Below are positions 50,511-60,399 of a stretch of 64,000 nt of DNA, one piece after another. The notes under the pieces were generated by a model that saw nothing but the letters and a program-made list of their open reading frames with translations, had not been told where the DNA came from and did not search any database. The position numbers were made by a program, and so were the translations under genes. The stretch is from Planctomycetota bacterium. Its GTDB lineage: Bacteria > Planctomycetota > Planctomycetia > Pirellulales > Pirellulaceae. Location of the stretch: assembly GCA_963204915.1 (NCBI GenBank), contig CAUJHS010000064.1:1-64000 (forward strand). Reading direction: 5' to 3'. How positions within the stretch are numbered: position 1 is the first letter of the stretch; each line of letters begins with the position of its first letter.

Positions 50511-52439
50511 TCAAGTAATCAGCCCGCGATCTTGCAGTAATTGCATCACCGCGTCGACGCATTGTTCGACAGTCCATTGATGCGTGGGAAGAATAAGATC
50601 TGGCTTGGCAGGAACGTCGTACGGCGCGCTAACGCCTGGGAAGTTCGTCAGTTGGCCGCTATCGGCCTGAGCATAATGCCCGTCCGTGTCGCGCTGGCGG
50701 CACACTTCCACGGGCGCGCTCAGATGAACTACAAGGAAACGCTCGGTCCCAATGACGTCGCGTACTCGCTGGCGGACGGACTCTTCCGGCGCTACAAACG
50801 CGGCCAGGCAAATCAACCCCGCATCGTTCATGAGTTTAGCGACCTCCGCGCTACGGCGCAGATTCTCGCTGCGTTCCTCGGCCGTGAAGCCAAGGTCGCG
50901 GCTAATGCCCAACCGCATATTCTGACCGTCCAACACGGTCGCCGCTCGGCCGGCGTCAAACAGCCTGCGCTCCAAAGCGTAAGCGATGGTCGTTTTGCCC
51001 GCCCCGGTTAGCCCCGTGAGCAAAACCGTCGCTGGCTTTTGCCCGAAACGTGATTTGCGCTCATCAGGCGTAACATGGCTGACCTGGCGATGCAGCTCTT
51101 CCGAAGGCTGATCGTCCCAGTGTTCGCCGCCACTGCTGCTGCGGTCCAGAATCATGCCCGCCGCCACAGTATTGTTACTGAGGCGGTCGATAATGATGAA
51201 AGCACCCGTCGCGCGATTGCGCCGATAGGGATCGAAGGCAATGGGCTCATTTAATAAGAATTCACAACGCCCGATTTCATTCAAACGCAACGTGGGGGCG
51301 TCCTGTCGATGGAGCGTGTTGACGTCAATTCGGTAACGCAACGTACTGACGGCTCCACTTACAGTCTTCGTCGTGTGCTTGATTAAGTACTCTTTACCAG
51401 GAACCATTTGGTTTTCGGACATCCAGACGACCATCGCTTCAAACTTGCGATCGAAACTGGGTTGGTTTCCTGGGCGGCATATCATATCGCCGCGGCTGAT
51501 GTCGATTTCATGCTCCAGTGTCAGCGTCACGGCTTGCGGCGCGAACCCCTCGTCCAAATCGCCATCCATCGTGACGATGCGCTTTACACGGCTGGACTTA
51601 CGAGAAGGGAATACCGTGATTTCGTCGCCGACGCGCACAATGCCCGACGCGATTGTGCCGCAAAACCCACGGAAATCCAGGTGCGGACGGTTCACGTACT
51701 GCACGGGAAATCGGAAGTCGTTCAAATTGCGATCGGAGGCAATGTAAACGTTTTCCAACAAATACATGAGCGATTCGCCGCGGTACCACGGCATTTTGCT
51801 GCTCTTTTCCACCACGTTCTCTCCTTTGAGGGCCGAGATCGGGATGAAATGAAGATCGGAAATATCCAGTCGGGCGACGAAGTCGGCGTAGTCTCGTTTG
51901 ATATTTTCAAACACATCCTCACGATATCCCATGAGGTCCATTTTGTTCACGGCGACGACGACGTGCTTTATGCCCAACAATGACACGATAAAGCTGTGTC
52001 GCTTGGTTTGTTCGACCACACCATTCCGCGCATCCACCAAAATGATGGCCAGATCGCACGTTGACGCGCCGGTAGCCATGTTACGCGTGTACTGCTCGTG
52101 CCCCGGCGTGTCGGCGATGATGAACTTGCGCTTCGCTGTGGAGAAATATCGGTACGCTACATCGATGGTGATTCCCTGTTCCCGCTCTGCTTTGAGACCG
52201 TCGGTATACAAGGCCGGATCAAACTCACCGCCGGTGGTGCCATGCGTCACGGAGTCCTTCATCAGGGCTTCGAGAGTGTCGATGGCGATCATTTTCGTGT
52301 CGTAAAACAAGCGGCCAATGAGCGTACTCTTGCCGTCGTCCACGCTTCCGCACGTCAGGAAACGAAGTAGTTCTTTGCGCTCGTGCTGAGCGAGGTATTC
52401 GTCAATGTCAGTGGCGATCAGTTCAGATTGATGCGACAT
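50511..52439 (-). CDS. cysNC: Bifunctional sulfate adenylyltransferase subunit 1 / adenylylsulfate kinase
   Basis: A 642-residue fusion. The N-terminal CysN GTPase has [14 protein letters not shown] (P-loop), [33 protein letters not shown] and VAVNKMDL, then EF-Tu-like beta-barrel domains up to about 425. The C-terminal APS kinase starts near 455: P-loop [14 protein letters not shown] (commonly GLSGSGKSTIA), [15 protein letters not shown] (commonly DGDNVRHGL), [21 protein letters not shown] and [14 protein letters not shown]. CysN with CysD makes APS from ATP and sulfate, driven by GTP; the kinase turns APS into PAPS. The APS kinase P-loop and DGD motifs deviate from consensus, but the core residues (G-x-x-G-x-G-K-T, R-x-x-x-x-x-x-L-G-F) remain. 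Confidence 0.95.
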   Translation of the reverse strand: MSHQSELIATDIDEYLAQHERKELLRFLTCGSVDDGKSTLIGRLFYDTKMIAIDTLEALMKDSVTHGTTGGEFDPALYTDGLKAEREQGITIDVAYRYFSTAKRKFIIADTPGHEQYTRNMATGASTCDLAIILVDARNGVVEQTKRHSFIVSLLGIKHVVVAVNKMDLMGYREDVFENIKRDYADFVARLDISDLHFIPISALKGENVVEKSSKMPWYRGESLMYLLENVYIASDRNLNDFRFPVQYVNRPHLDFRGFCGTIASGIVRVGDEITVFPSRKSSRVKRIVTMDGDLDEGFAPQAVTLTLEHEIDISRGDMICRPGNQPSFDRKFEAMVVWMSENQMVPGKEYLIKHTTKTVSGAVSTLRYRIDVNTLHRQDAPTLRLNEIGRCEFLLNEPIAFDPYRRNRATGAFIIIDRLSNNTVAAGMILDRSSSGGEHWDDQPSEELHRQVSHVTPDERKSRFGQKPATVLLTGLTGAGKTTIAYALERRLFDAGRAATVLDGQNMRLGISRDLGFTAEERSENLRRSAEVAKLMNDAGLICLAAFVAPEESVRQRVRDVIGTERFLVVHLSAPVEVCRQRDTDGHYAQADSGQLTNFPGVSAPYDVPAKPDLILPTHQWTVEQCVDAVMQLLQDRGLIT

Positions 52440-52573
52440 GGAACTTGGTATATGAGAACAGATTGCGAAACTTGATTTGAATTACGTTGAACGCGGCGCC
52501 ACTCTTACGTTGCGTCGCAAACTCAGGGACATTAGGGCGGGCAGGCGAGAAGCGCAATGTATCGAAGGAAGTA

Positions 52574-53014
52574 TTACTCCATTTCGAGAATCAATTCTTC
52601 ACCTTCATAAAATCCTTCACCGTCGACCTGCAACATGCCCTCACGCTTCATCATCAACCACACTAACACGGGGTCAATCTTGGTCAAAGTTTGCTCGGAA
52701 TCGCGACCTTGGTAAAGAATTCGCAAGACAACCATTTGCTTTGTCTGACGCAACGTTTCCAGAACATCGCGAGCGCGGGCCCCACCCGCCAGCGTTACGG
52801 CATCGATGGTTTCCTCTAACTCGTCGTCGAAAAGTGAATCCCCCGGTTCATTGATTTCAATTTCCGCGTAAAGTTCGTCGCCGTACATGACTTCCCCAGC
52901 GCGTTTTTCATGCGGAACTTGATACGCAGGGTCAAACTCTTGAAGACCCGTAGCAAGCTGAGCAAGCGTCAACTCATTCTCGTCCGTCATGTAGTACCGA
53001 ACGTAAAAACTCAT
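52574..53014 (-). CDS. Hypothetical protein inside the sulfate-activation operon
   Basis: A 146-residue soluble, acidic protein starting at ATG 53014 with GAGG about 10 bases upstream. It lacks signal peptide and membrane segments. It has MSFYVRYYMTDENELTLAQLATGLQEFDPAYQV, then GDELYAEIEINEPGDSLFDDELEETIDAV, VLETLRQTKQMVVLRILYQGRDSEQTLTKIDPVLVWLM and an acidic end (FYEGEELILEME). I do not recognise the family. It sits between cysD (66 bases before) and cysNC (134 bases after), same strand, so it is probably co-transcribed with the ATP sulfurylase subunits; whether it takes part in sulfate activation is unknown. The layout is that of an immunity- or cystatin-like small protein found widely, but nothing supports a particular role. 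Confidence 0.8.
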   Translation of the reverse strand: MSFYVRYYMTDENELTLAQLATGLQEFDPAYQVPHEKRAGEVMYGDELYAEIEINEPGDSLFDDELEETIDAVTLAGGARARDVLETLRQTKQMVVLRILYQGRDSEQTLTKIDPVLVWLMMKREGMLQVDGEGFYEGEELILEME

Positions 53015-53080
53015 TGCCGCTTTCCCTCACGTCTTTGCGCCTTGCTGTTCCTACTTCGCCCGTGGCGACTCTCTCCGGCG

Positions 53081-53992
53081 TTAGAAATAACCTTCCTTCT
53101 TCTTCTCTTCCATCGATCCCGCCTGGTCGGTGTCGATGACGCGATCCTTGCGCTCGCTCGTCTTGGTGGTTAGCATCTCTTGGATGATTTGCGGCAGGGT
53201 GGTCGCGGTCGATTCAACGGCGCCCGTCAGCGGATAGCAACCCAGTGTCCGAAATCGTACGGTGCGCATTTCAGGCTTCTCGCCCGGGTTCAGGGGAAGC
53301 CGTTCATCATCCACCATGATCAAAACCCCTTCCCGGTTCACCACGGGGCGCTTCGCAGCATAATAGAGGGGCACGATGGGAATTTTTTCCAAATGCACAT
53401 ACTGCCAAACATCCAACTCGGTCCAGTTGGAAAGCGGGAAGACCCGAATGCTCTCGCCCTTATTGATTCGCGCGTTGTACAAGTTCCACAACTCAGGCCG
53501 CTGATTCTTCGGATCCCAGCGGTGGAATTGATCGCGGAACGAAAACACACGCTCCTTAGCGCGTGACTTTTCCTCGTCGCGTCGCGCCCCACCAAAAGCC
53601 GCATCGAACTTGTACTTGTTCAAGGCCTGCTTCAGCGCCTCGGTTTTCATGATGTCCGTGTATTTTTTGCTGCCATGCACAAAGGGACTGATCCCCGCCT
53701 TGATGGCTTCTTGGTTGGTATACACTAACACGTCCAGGCCCAGGTTCTTGCGGGCATAGTTTTCGCGGAATTCGATCATTTCGCGAAACTTGTAGGTCGT
53801 ATCGATGTGCAACAGGGGGAAGGGCGGCTTATCGGGATAAAACGCCTTAAGCGCCAAGTGAACCATCACGGAGGAGTCTTTCCCGATAGAATAGAGCATT
53901 ACCGGGTTCTCGAACTCGGCAGCCACTTCACGAATGATGTGAATGCTCTCGGCTTCGAGCTGTTTAAGATGCGTTAGGGTATACGCAGACAT
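53081..53992 (-). CDS. cysD: Sulfate adenylyltransferase subunit 2
   Basis: A 303-residue protein, first gene of the sulfate-activation operon, starting at ATG 53992. It belongs to the PAPS-reductase/ATP-PPi-loop family: [53 protein letters not shown], with the PP-motif S-x-G-K-D-S, then [42 protein letters not shown] (catalytic [11 protein letters not shown]) and [21 protein letters not shown]. It forms APS with CysN. The C-terminus has [15 protein letters not shown], the conserved CysD tail. No sulfate transporter or PAPS reductase is adjacent; PAPS may therefore supply reduction or sulfation, which cannot be told from here. Confidence 0.97.
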   Translation of the reverse strand: MSAYTLTHLKQLEAESIHIIREVAAEFENPVMLYSIGKDSSVMVHLALKAFYPDKPPFPLLHIDTTYKFREMIEFRENYARKNLGLDVLVYTNQEAIKAGISPFVHGSKKYTDIMKTEALKQALNKYKFDAAFGGARRDEEKSRAKERVFSFRDQFHRWDPKNQRPELWNLYNARINKGESIRVFPLSNWTELDVWQYVHLEKIPIVPLYYAAKRPVVNREGVLIMVDDERLPLNPGEKPEMRTVRFRTLGCYPLTGAVESTATTLPQIIQEMLTTKTSERKDRVIDTDQAGSMEEKKKEGYF

Positions 53993-54196
53993 GCGGCGAG
54001 TGATTCAGTCTCTAAATGTAAAACTGGGTAATTTGACGATTTTATGCGCCCCGTTCTTTTCAATTGGGAAGTATAGGGCAAACCCTCCGGTTGACCAATA
54101 TCGGGCAACGCCGCGATCATGACCCAGCCACGTGATTCCCAGGTTGTCGCATAGCCCACCGGAGCCATTTTCGACGCGAGAGCGGAGGAATCGACG

Positions 54197-55999
54197 ATGA
54201 GGGTCAACGATTCGCTCGCCCAGGGGTGGGAATTGCACCAAAGGGGCGATCATGCGCAGGCCGAACGACTTTACCAACTCGCCCTGGCCGCGAATCCTTA
54301 CGAGGCCGACGCCTGGTGTTACCTGGGTATCCTTCGGCACGATCAGAAACGCTTCGACGAAGCCACGTCCGCGTACGAGCGCGCCATCGCGTTACGTCCT
54401 GACTTTGCCGTTGCTTACAACAATCTTGGCAATACGTTGGCGGCGTTGGAACGACGTGAGGAAGCCATCGCTTGTTTTGATCGGGCCATCGCCATTCGGC
54501 CAGGCTACGCCAACGCTTTGAGAAACCGCGGCGCGTCGCTGTCTTGGCTGGGGCGGTTGGATGAGGCCATTGATTGCTTTCGACAAGCGATTTCGCTTGC
54601 CCCCAACGACGCGCAGGCTCACACGTTTCTTGGCGTGGCGTACTTATTGCAAGGACGCTACGCACAAGGATGGCCCGAATACCAATGGCGATCGAAGTCG
54701 CACGCGACGGCGGCGCATCGATTTCGTCAACCGGAATGGAAGGGAGAGTCGCTTGACGGCAAAACCATTTTGCTTATCGCCGAACAAGGCTTGGGCGACA
54801 CGATCCACTTTGTACGATATGCACGACGATTAAAGGAACGATTTGCGTGCCGCGTGGTTCTGGCGTGCCAAAGGTCATTGATCCCGCTCCTTGGTTCCAC
54901 TCCCGGACTCGACGCCGTCATCCCGCAGGGGGCCGAGTTAAATGTGTACGATGTCTATGCGCCGTTGCTCAATGTTCCGGGCATTATGGGCGAGACCCTG
55001 GAGACGATCCCAGCCGAGGTTCCCTACCTTTACGCGGATAGGGAGCGAGTCGACCGGTGGAAGCAAGCGCTGCAACGCCATCAAGAAATGCGAATCGGGA
55101 TTGTGTGGCAGGGAAATCCAAGCCACGAAGCCGACCGCATGCGAAGCGCGCCGCTTGCATCGTTCGCGCCGCTATGGAGCCTGCCGGGCGTTACGTTCCT
55201 CAGTCTTCAGAAAGGACCGGGAGAAACTCAACTCGCGTCGATTTCACCGGCGTTTCCGGTGACTCCCCTTGGCGCCCGGCTTGATAACGAAGGATTTGCG
55301 TTTCTCGACACGGCGGCCGTGCTTTCTTCACTGGACTTGGTGATTACGGTCGATACGTCGATTTGTCACTTGGCCGGAGCGCTCGGCGTACCCACGTGGC
55401 TCGCATTAGCGCACGTGCCCGACTGGCGCTGGGGGCTTATCGGCGAGAGCACGCCGTGGTATCCCACGATGCGCCTCTTTCGCCAAATGCGTCGCGGCGA
55501 CTGGTCATCCGTGTTCAACGCGATGGCCCGAGAACTCGCCAATCGAAATAGCGAACCTCGGTCAAAAATCGTTGGCGCGCCGGATGATGTTCAATATTCG
55601 AAAATGACCGAGGCTCGTGTGACGGTCGAAATCTCACCCGGCGAATTGATCGACAAAATCACCATTCTTGAGATCAAGGCCGAGCGGATTCGCGATGAGG
55701 CCAAGCTAAAGAATGTCCGCCATGAATTGGAAACGCTCACGCAGGCTCGAGAGCGCAGCGTGCCTGCATCGCCGGAACTGGAGAGCATGGCCGCACAACT
55801 CAAAGCAGTTAACGAAAGCTTGTGGAGGATAGAAGACGCCATTCGTGAGTGCGAACGATTGGCGAACTTTGGCGCCGAGTTCATCGAACTTGCGCGTTCA
55901 GTTTACCGAGCGAACGACCATCGGGCCAAATTGAAGAGGGAAATTAATCTCTTGCTGGGTTCGGCGATCATCGAGGAGAAGTCCTACGCCGCATACTAA
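54197..55999 (+). CDS. TPR - glycosyltransferase - DUF6165 fusion protein
   Basis: A 600-residue protein, GGAGG 8 bases before ATG 54197. Residues 1-165 are four or five tetratricopeptide repeats (for example AQAERLYQLALAANPYEADAWCYLG and AVAYNNLGNTLAALERREEAIACFDRAIAIRP). Residues about 180-450 are a GT-B transferase of the ADP-heptose/GT9-like or GT41-related type often fused to TPR: TILLIAEQGLGDTIHFVRYARRL, RIGIVWQGNPSHEADRMRSAPLASFAPL, FLDTAAVLSSLDLVITVDTSICHLAGALGVPTWLAL and DWRWGLIGESTPWYPTMRLFRQ. The last 125 residues (VTVEISPGELIDKITILEIKAERI to HRAKLKREINLLLGSAIIEEKSY) match the small DUF6165 family, normally a separate protein. Opens the polysaccharide cluster. Function: likely sugar transfer to an unknown acceptor. 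Confidence 0.9.
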   Translation: MRVNDSLAQGWELHQRGDHAQAERLYQLALAANPYEADAWCYLGILRHDQKRFDEATSAYERAIALRPDFAVAYNNLGNTLAALERREEAIACFDRAIAIRPGYANALRNRGASLSWLGRLDEAIDCFRQAISLAPNDAQAHTFLGVAYLLQGRYAQGWPEYQWRSKSHATAAHRFRQPEWKGESLDGKTILLIAEQGLGDTIHFVRYARRLKERFACRVVLACQRSLIPLLGSTPGLDAVIPQGAELNVYDVYAPLLNVPGIMGETLETIPAEVPYLYADRERVDRWKQALQRHQEMRIGIVWQGNPSHEADRMRSAPLASFAPLWSLPGVTFLSLQKGPGETQLASISPAFPVTPLGARLDNEGFAFLDTAAVLSSLDLVITVDTSICHLAGALGVPTWLALAHVPDWRWGLIGESTPWYPTMRLFRQMRRGDWSSVFNAMARELANRNSEPRSKIVGAPDDVQYSKMTEARVTVEISPGELIDKITILEIKAERIRDEAKLKNVRHELETLTQARERSVPASPELESMAAQLKAVNESLWRIEDAIRECERLANFGAEFIELARSVYRANDHRAKLKREINLLLGSAIIEEKSYAAY

Positions 56000-56109
56000 C
56001 CTCTTCGCCGCGACGAACTTGCCTTGTGTTCCTCGGCTATTGCCAGTAGCATCCGCGGCAATCATTTCGTGGCGACGCCGATCGCGTTACATTTTTGGTT
56101 AGGGCGTTT

Positions 56110-56916
56110 ATGTCCAGCAAGCTCACCGTCCTGATTCCGTGCAAAAACGAGCGCCGAAATCTCCGGCATTGCGTTGAATCGGTTCAAGATCTCGCCGATG
56201 AAATCCTCGTGGCCGACTCGGGGTCAACCGACGGCACATTGACGATCGCGCGGCGTCTCGGCTGTCGGATCATCGAACGAGAATACATTAACCCTGCCAG
56301 TTTTAAGAATTGGGCGATTCCCCAGGCTTCGCATCCGTGGGTATTGATCGTTGATGCCGACGAACGTATGACGCCCGAATTAGCCGAGGAGATTCGCGCG
56401 GTGGTCAACGGCGCAGCTCCGCAAAAAGACGGCTATTGGATCAACTTTCGCGGTTTCTTCATGGGGCACGAACTTCGTTTCGCCGGCTGGAACACCGCCG
56501 CGTGTCGTTTAATTCGCCGTGGTAGGGTGTGGTACCGCGCAGGCCGTATTCACGAAGAGATTGACATTGAAGATCAACATGCAGGCCATTTGCGCGGAAA
56601 ACTATTGCATTACAGCTACTGGACCTACGACGAATACCTTCGCAAGTACTCGCATTACACGCGGCTGGGAGCCTTGGACTTACATGATCGGGGGCGGCGG
56701 GCTACGTTTGCGAGCCTTCTAATCCGCCCGATGCTGCGCTTCATGCATCTGTATGTGATTCGAGGAGGTTTCCTCGATGGTCTCCCGGGGCTTCAAGTTT
56801 GCATGTTGACCGCATTCTTCAATACCTTCATGAAGCAGGCGCGGCTTTGGGAAATGCACTCTGCCTTGGCGCCCGCAGACGACGAGGACGAATATCCGGA
56901 GGAACGGGCCGCTTAG
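56110..56916 (+). CDS. Family 2 glycosyltransferase, WaaE/KdtX-like
   Basis: A 268-residue GT-A enzyme starting at ATG 56110 (MSSKLTVLIPCKNERRNLRHC). It has the GT2 opening VLIPCKNERRNLRHCVESVQDLADEILVADSGSTDGTLTIARRLGCRI, then FKNWAIPQASHPWVLIVDADERMTPELAEEI (DAD/E motif), and the late HYSYWTYDEYLRKYSHYTRLGALDL and GFLDGLPGLQVCMLTAFFNTFMKQARLWE. The overall pattern is that of the lipopolysaccharide core beta-1,4-glucosyltransferase WaaE family, also found in many polysaccharide clusters; the sugar is not predictable. A TTG start at 56095 is in frame. It follows the TPR-GT gene by 110 bases. Confidence 0.92.
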   Translation: MSSKLTVLIPCKNERRNLRHCVESVQDLADEILVADSGSTDGTLTIARRLGCRIIEREYINPASFKNWAIPQASHPWVLIVDADERMTPELAEEIRAVVNGAAPQKDGYWINFRGFFMGHELRFAGWNTAACRLIRRGRVWYRAGRIHEEIDIEDQHAGHLRGKLLHYSYWTYDEYLRKYSHYTRLGALDLHDRGRRATFASLLIRPMLRFMHLYVIRGGFLDGLPGLQVCMLTAFFNTFMKQARLWEMHSALAPADDEDEYPEERAA

Positions 56917-56923
56917 GCAAATG

Positions 56924-56938
56924 CGTTAACCTTTAACG
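56924..56938 (+). terminator. Small hairpin with a T-rich tail
   Basis: CGTTAA at 56924-56929 and TTAACG at 56933-56938 with a 3-base loop, followed by GATTTTCC, 8 bases after the glycosyltransferase stop. A short AT-rich stem makes it a weak terminator candidate. Confidence 0.35.
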
Positions 56939-57035
56939 GATTTTCCGTCGATAAGATTTCTACGGGATTACCCCGTTTAGCGTGTGAGGAGCGAGTCAGT
57001 ATCCCGAGACACTACGCGCCACCAGGAAGGCGATC

Positions 57036-57752
57036 ATGACCGTCTACACTCCGCGGCATGCCTCGACGGTTCCCACTCTGTTGCTGTTCCCGGCGCCCAT
57101 TCTTAGCGGCCCCATGCGCGGGAAGATTTGGCTAGCGGCAAGCGGAGGAAAGGTGCTTCGCGTTCTTTCGGGAAGTTACGAACCCGAACAAACCACCTCC
57201 TTCGTAGAGCATATTCGCTCTGGCGACGTCGTGCTGGATGTGGGCGCTGCGGCCGGATACTACACCTTGCTTTCGTCGATTTTGGTCGGCTCCGCCGGGC
57301 AAGTCATTACGTTCGAACCCGATCCGAAAAATGCCGCGTTTCTCCGGCGTCATGTTCGCGCGAATCACCTTACTAATGTGACGATTCATCAAGCGGCTGT
57401 TGGCGAGCATTCGGGTTTCGCTCGCTTCCATGTTGGCAGCGGCACCGGCACCGGACGACTTGCCAAGGACGGTGAAACGAACGTGTGCGTCATTCGCCTG
57501 GATGAATTTGTGAAGGAGATGAACCGGCCGCCGACGCATATGAAAATTGATGTCGAAGGCGCCGAAATGCAGGTGCTTGCTGGCGCCGCTTATGTGCTGC
57601 AACAGGTGCGCCCTACGGTATTTCTGTCCACGCACGGCGGCAACGCTCGTCGTGAATGTCGGCGGATTCTCGAAGGGTGGGATTATCGCTTGCTGCCGCT
57701 GAACGGCCCCGATTTGGAAGGCCCTGGCGACTGGCTTTGTCTGCCCAACTGA
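57036..57752 (+). CDS. FkbM family methyltransferase
   Basis: A 238-residue SAM-dependent methyltransferase starting at ATG 57036, preceded by AGGAAGG at a good distance. Motif I is VVLDVGAAAGYYTLLSSILVG, motif II VITFEPDPKNAAFLRRHVRAN, then NVTIHQAAVGEHSGFARFHVG, VIRLDEFVKEM, MKIDVEGAEMQVLAGAAYVLQQVRPTVFLSTHG. This is the FkbM type, which O-methylates sugars or polyketides; in this setting a sugar O-methyltransferase is likely. It belongs to the polysaccharide cluster by position and converges with the surface carbohydrate gene on the minus strand. Confidence 0.92.
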   Translation: MTVYTPRHASTVPTLLLFPAPILSGPMRGKIWLAASGGKVLRVLSGSYEPEQTTSFVEHIRSGDVVLDVGAAAGYYTLLSSILVGSAGQVITFEPDPKNAAFLRRHVRANHLTNVTIHQAAVGEHSGFARFHVGSGTGTGRLAKDGETNVCVIRLDEFVKEMNRPPTHMKIDVEGAEMQVLAGAAYVLQQVRPTVFLSTHGGNARRECRRILEGWDYRLLPLNGPDLEGPGDWLCLPN

Positions 57753-57861
57753 TACATGCTCGCCATGTCAGTTCGTCGCGACCATCCTGAGCACCATGCA
57801 ATATCCTTCCGGCATCGGGTTAGCTTAGACCACCGTCGTCATTTCCATAGTTGCGGGTTCG

Positions 57862-57879
57862 TTCGCTGATTTGAGCGAA
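57862..57879. terminator. Hairpin between convergent genes
   Basis: TTCGCT at 57862-57867 and AGCGAA at 57874-57879 with a 6-base loop, between the FkbM gene and the end of the minus-strand surface carbohydrate gene. No T tract is seen. Confidence 0.25.
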
Positions 57880-57886
57880 TGCCGAC

Positions 57887-59215
57887 CTACGCAGCGTCAC
57901 GATAGTTTGCGGAACCCTTCAAGACCTCATCCCAGCGCGCAACGCTCTCAGCTACATCTTCTTGGGTGAAGTGGTCGGCCTCGTGATACCTTGCCGTTGA
58001 GCGTCGCACGGGCTTGATGATGGCGCGCGCCCACCGCGACGCCGCCTTAAAAACGTCGAAAACCCGCGCGCGGCCATGTTCGCTGGCGGTGACGTGCAAC
58101 CGTGGGGCCACGCGGCGCCCACCTACAATGCCCGCCACGAGCTCGACGACGTTGGCAACGACATCGCCATGGCCCAACAAATGCGCATTCGCCCAGCGTG
58201 AGAGCGTGGCGGGCGGCGTCAATTCGCCCGTCGAAAAGAGGGCAAGAAACTCGCACTTGTCGGAGATCGTGGTCGCTGCGTCATGCCAGGCCGAATGCAT
58301 ACTTGGTGGAAGCGGCGTGGGCGCCAGCAAGTAAGTTGGTTTGTCAGCGGCGGCCGATTCCAGCAATGTTGTGCTGAACGAGGAAACCACCGCGTCGCTC
58401 GCCAGGATCCACTCACGCACCGAGTGGTCTTTAAGGAAATGAAGGCGATGTTCCGGAGGCGGACCGACCGCGTCTCGAAAAGCGGTGATGAACGCTTCGC
58501 GCGCAGTGGCCGGGCGAGGACGCAAAATCAACTCGGCGCCGTCGATCCGCGCTGCCTCGGCGCACCAGGCCATGATTTGCGCAAACGAATCTCGGCTATG
58601 TTGGCAGTATTCCGATAACGCGTCGGCGTCGCATCCCAAGCGAATGCGCTGACGAATCTGACTCTTGGAGAAAAACGCCGCCCCGAAATTCTCGGGAAAG
58701 AAGATCCATCGCCGTTGAACATCCAAGCCATGTTGTTCGGCGAACTGGGCGCGTCGGCCCTCATAATAACGTCGATAAGGTGCGCGGTATAACTGACACG
58801 GCAAACTGCCGGTGAGTGCGATATGGTTGCGTGGGACCCCCTCACGCGAGAGAAACTCAGCGAAGAACTCGCCCATCGCGCAATGCGTAACTTGCGTTCG
58901 CGCGACCCGGTCGCGAGGACGTTTAATTCGAGCCGTCCCCGGCGACACCAATTGCTCAAATTGAAGGTTCACCACAGGAACGGAATCGTATTGTTGCGCG
59001 ATCTCCCGCAGCCCAAAATCGCGCCAAGCTCCAAAAAAAGGAGTGACGACCAACTTCGGGCGGCGCGGCCACGCAGCATTGGGCGCATCAAAGACGAGGG
59101 ATCGAATCTCGACGTGAACGCCGTGTTGCGCTCGCGCTAAACTTTTCACGGCGCACGCCAGATCCAACTCGCGTGCTACATGCTCTACAAGGTAAAGAAC
59201 GTCACAATCGGCCAC
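57887..59215 (-). CDS. Surface carbohydrate biosynthesis protein (capsule KpsS-like)
   Basis: A 442-residue protein starting at GTG 59215. It opens with DVLYLVEHVARELDLACAVKSLA, then VVTPFFGAWRDFGLREIAQQY, NLQFEQLVSPG, RDRVARTQVTHCAMGEFFAEFLSREGVPRNHIALTGSLPCQLYRAP, IFFPENFGAAFFS, AELILRPRPATAREAFITAF, and HSVREWILASDAVVSSFSTTLLESAAADKPTYLLAPTPLP. These belong to proteins annotated surface carbohydrate biosynthesis, related to capsule polysaccharide enzymes of the KpsS/CDP-glycerol glycerophosphotransferase GT-B type; the late S-S-F-S-T-T-x-L-E-S-A motif is the donor-binding region. The reaction is not known in detail. No signal peptide. It runs opposite to the FkbM gene and 40 bases downstream of the first zinc-ribbon methyltransferase gene, same strand. 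Confidence 0.88.
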   Translation of the reverse strand: MADCDVLYLVEHVARELDLACAVKSLARAQHGVHVEIRSLVFDAPNAAWPRRPKLVVTPFFGAWRDFGLREIAQQYDSVPVVNLQFEQLVSPGTARIKRPRDRVARTQVTHCAMGEFFAEFLSREGVPRNHIALTGSLPCQLYRAPYRRYYEGRRAQFAEQHGLDVQRRWIFFPENFGAAFFSKSQIRQRIRLGCDADALSEYCQHSRDSFAQIMAWCAEAARIDGAELILRPRPATAREAFITAFRDAVGPPPEHRLHFLKDHSVREWILASDAVVSSFSTTLLESAAADKPTYLLAPTPLPPSMHSAWHDAATTISDKCEFLALFSTGELTPPATLSRWANAHLLGHGDVVANVVELVAGIVGGRRVAPRLHVTASEHGRARVFDVFKAASRWARAIIKPVRRSTARYHEADHFTQEDVAESVARWDEVLKGSANYRDAA

Positions 59216-59255
59216 GTCGTACCTGCTGTCACCATGGGCGGAGGAGCGTCAACGG

Positions 59256-60218
59256 TCATGCGGCGTTTTTGAACCACATCCGGGTCTTATGCCGCATCGT
59301 GCGTAATGTCATGCCGCCCTTATGTAGCAGGGCCTTGCGCACCTGGCGGCGGATGCTGCGATAGTTTGGCAACGGGGCGCTAGCATCGGGAGCCGTCTTG
59401 CGTAGCAACATTCGAACGTGCAAAGATGCGGAACGATGACGCATATACCGGTGCAATTGGTTCATCTTCGCGGCCGTATCGACTTCCGTTCGCACAGGCT
59501 CTAGCCCAAGCCGTCGGGCCATGCATTCCAAAGTTTCGGCGCAAAAGTAATACGTATGATCCACCTGGACGGGAATGCGAGCGCGCTTCGCGTGTTCGGG
59601 AAAGTTCTGTACTTCGACGAAGAACATTCCGCCGGGCGTGAGCAAATCGCGAATGGCCGCCATCGCTCCGCGCGGGTCGAGCATATGATTGAGCGTTTGC
59701 GTCAAGATCACGAGGTCGAACGACTCGCGGGGCAGCGGCATTTCGCCGAACAAACCTTCATGAACCTCGTAGCCTAACTGCGAACGCACGAACTCTACGT
59801 GCCGTTGCGACGGCTCAACGCCACACACCTTATAGTCGCCGGCCAGCGCGAACGCCGAGAGCACGCCTCCGGCGGCGCAACCAATGTCGAGCACTCTTTT
59901 CCCGCGAATATAGGGGGCGCAAAATTGGTGAATCTCGGCGCCGTGAACGCGTTGACGCAGCATCATCTCGAAAGGGATATCGTCTTCTTCACCGGCCAAG
60001 GTCCGGTAGTCCGCTTCGTAAAACTTCTGGTATGACTGTTCCGTCCAACGAGGATTCAAGTACATCAACCCGCAACGTCGGCAGATGACCGTTTCGGAAG
60101 GCGTGTCGTAGAATTCATAACGCAGCAGCACCTCGGTATCGTCGGCCCCGCAAAGATTGCAGGGAACCCGTTCACATCCGGCGGCAAAATATTTCTTGAG
60201 AAGATCGCGGCTGCGCAT
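59256..60218 (-). CDS. Class I methyltransferase with N-terminal zinc ribbon (first)
   Basis: A 320-residue protein starting at ATG 60218. The N-terminal zinc ribbon is CNLCGADDTEVLLRYEFYDTPSETVICRRCGLMYLNPRWT (two C-x-x-C pairs), the form common in sugar-modifying methyltransferases. The SAM domain has KRVLDIGCAAGGVLSAFALAG, VCGVEPSQRHVEFVRSQLG, SFDLVILTQTLNHMLDPRGAMAAIRDLL and FFVEVQNFPEHAKR, with VDHTYYFCAETLECMARRLGLE, typical of methyltransferase-type sugar C- or O-methylation enzymes. A basic C-terminal tail (RRQVRKALLHKGGMTLRTMRHK) follows. It lies 40 bases before the surface carbohydrate gene (same strand) and probably shares its transcript. Confidence 0.92.
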   Translation of the reverse strand: MRSRDLLKKYFAAGCERVPCNLCGADDTEVLLRYEFYDTPSETVICRRCGLMYLNPRWTEQSYQKFYEADYRTLAGEEDDIPFEMMLRQRVHGAEIHQFCAPYIRGKRVLDIGCAAGGVLSAFALAGDYKVCGVEPSQRHVEFVRSQLGYEVHEGLFGEMPLPRESFDLVILTQTLNHMLDPRGAMAAIRDLLTPGGMFFVEVQNFPEHAKRARIPVQVDHTYYFCAETLECMARRLGLEPVRTEVDTAAKMNQLHRYMRHRSASLHVRMLLRKTAPDASAPLPNYRSIRRQVRKALLHKGGMTLRTMRHKTRMWFKNAA

Positions 60219-60399
60219 GGGTGGTCACCTGTGAATCAATGTAAGTTGGCGGCCGTCTTTGAAAGCGGCGCGGACCTTGCCGACCTTACTGTCGAACGGG
60301 AAATTCATCTACGCCGATTTTTATGGAATTGGCGGCTTGGAACCACGGAAATCGGTTACGACACGTGGTTTCTGGTGATAATCCGGCAGACGCGTCACG

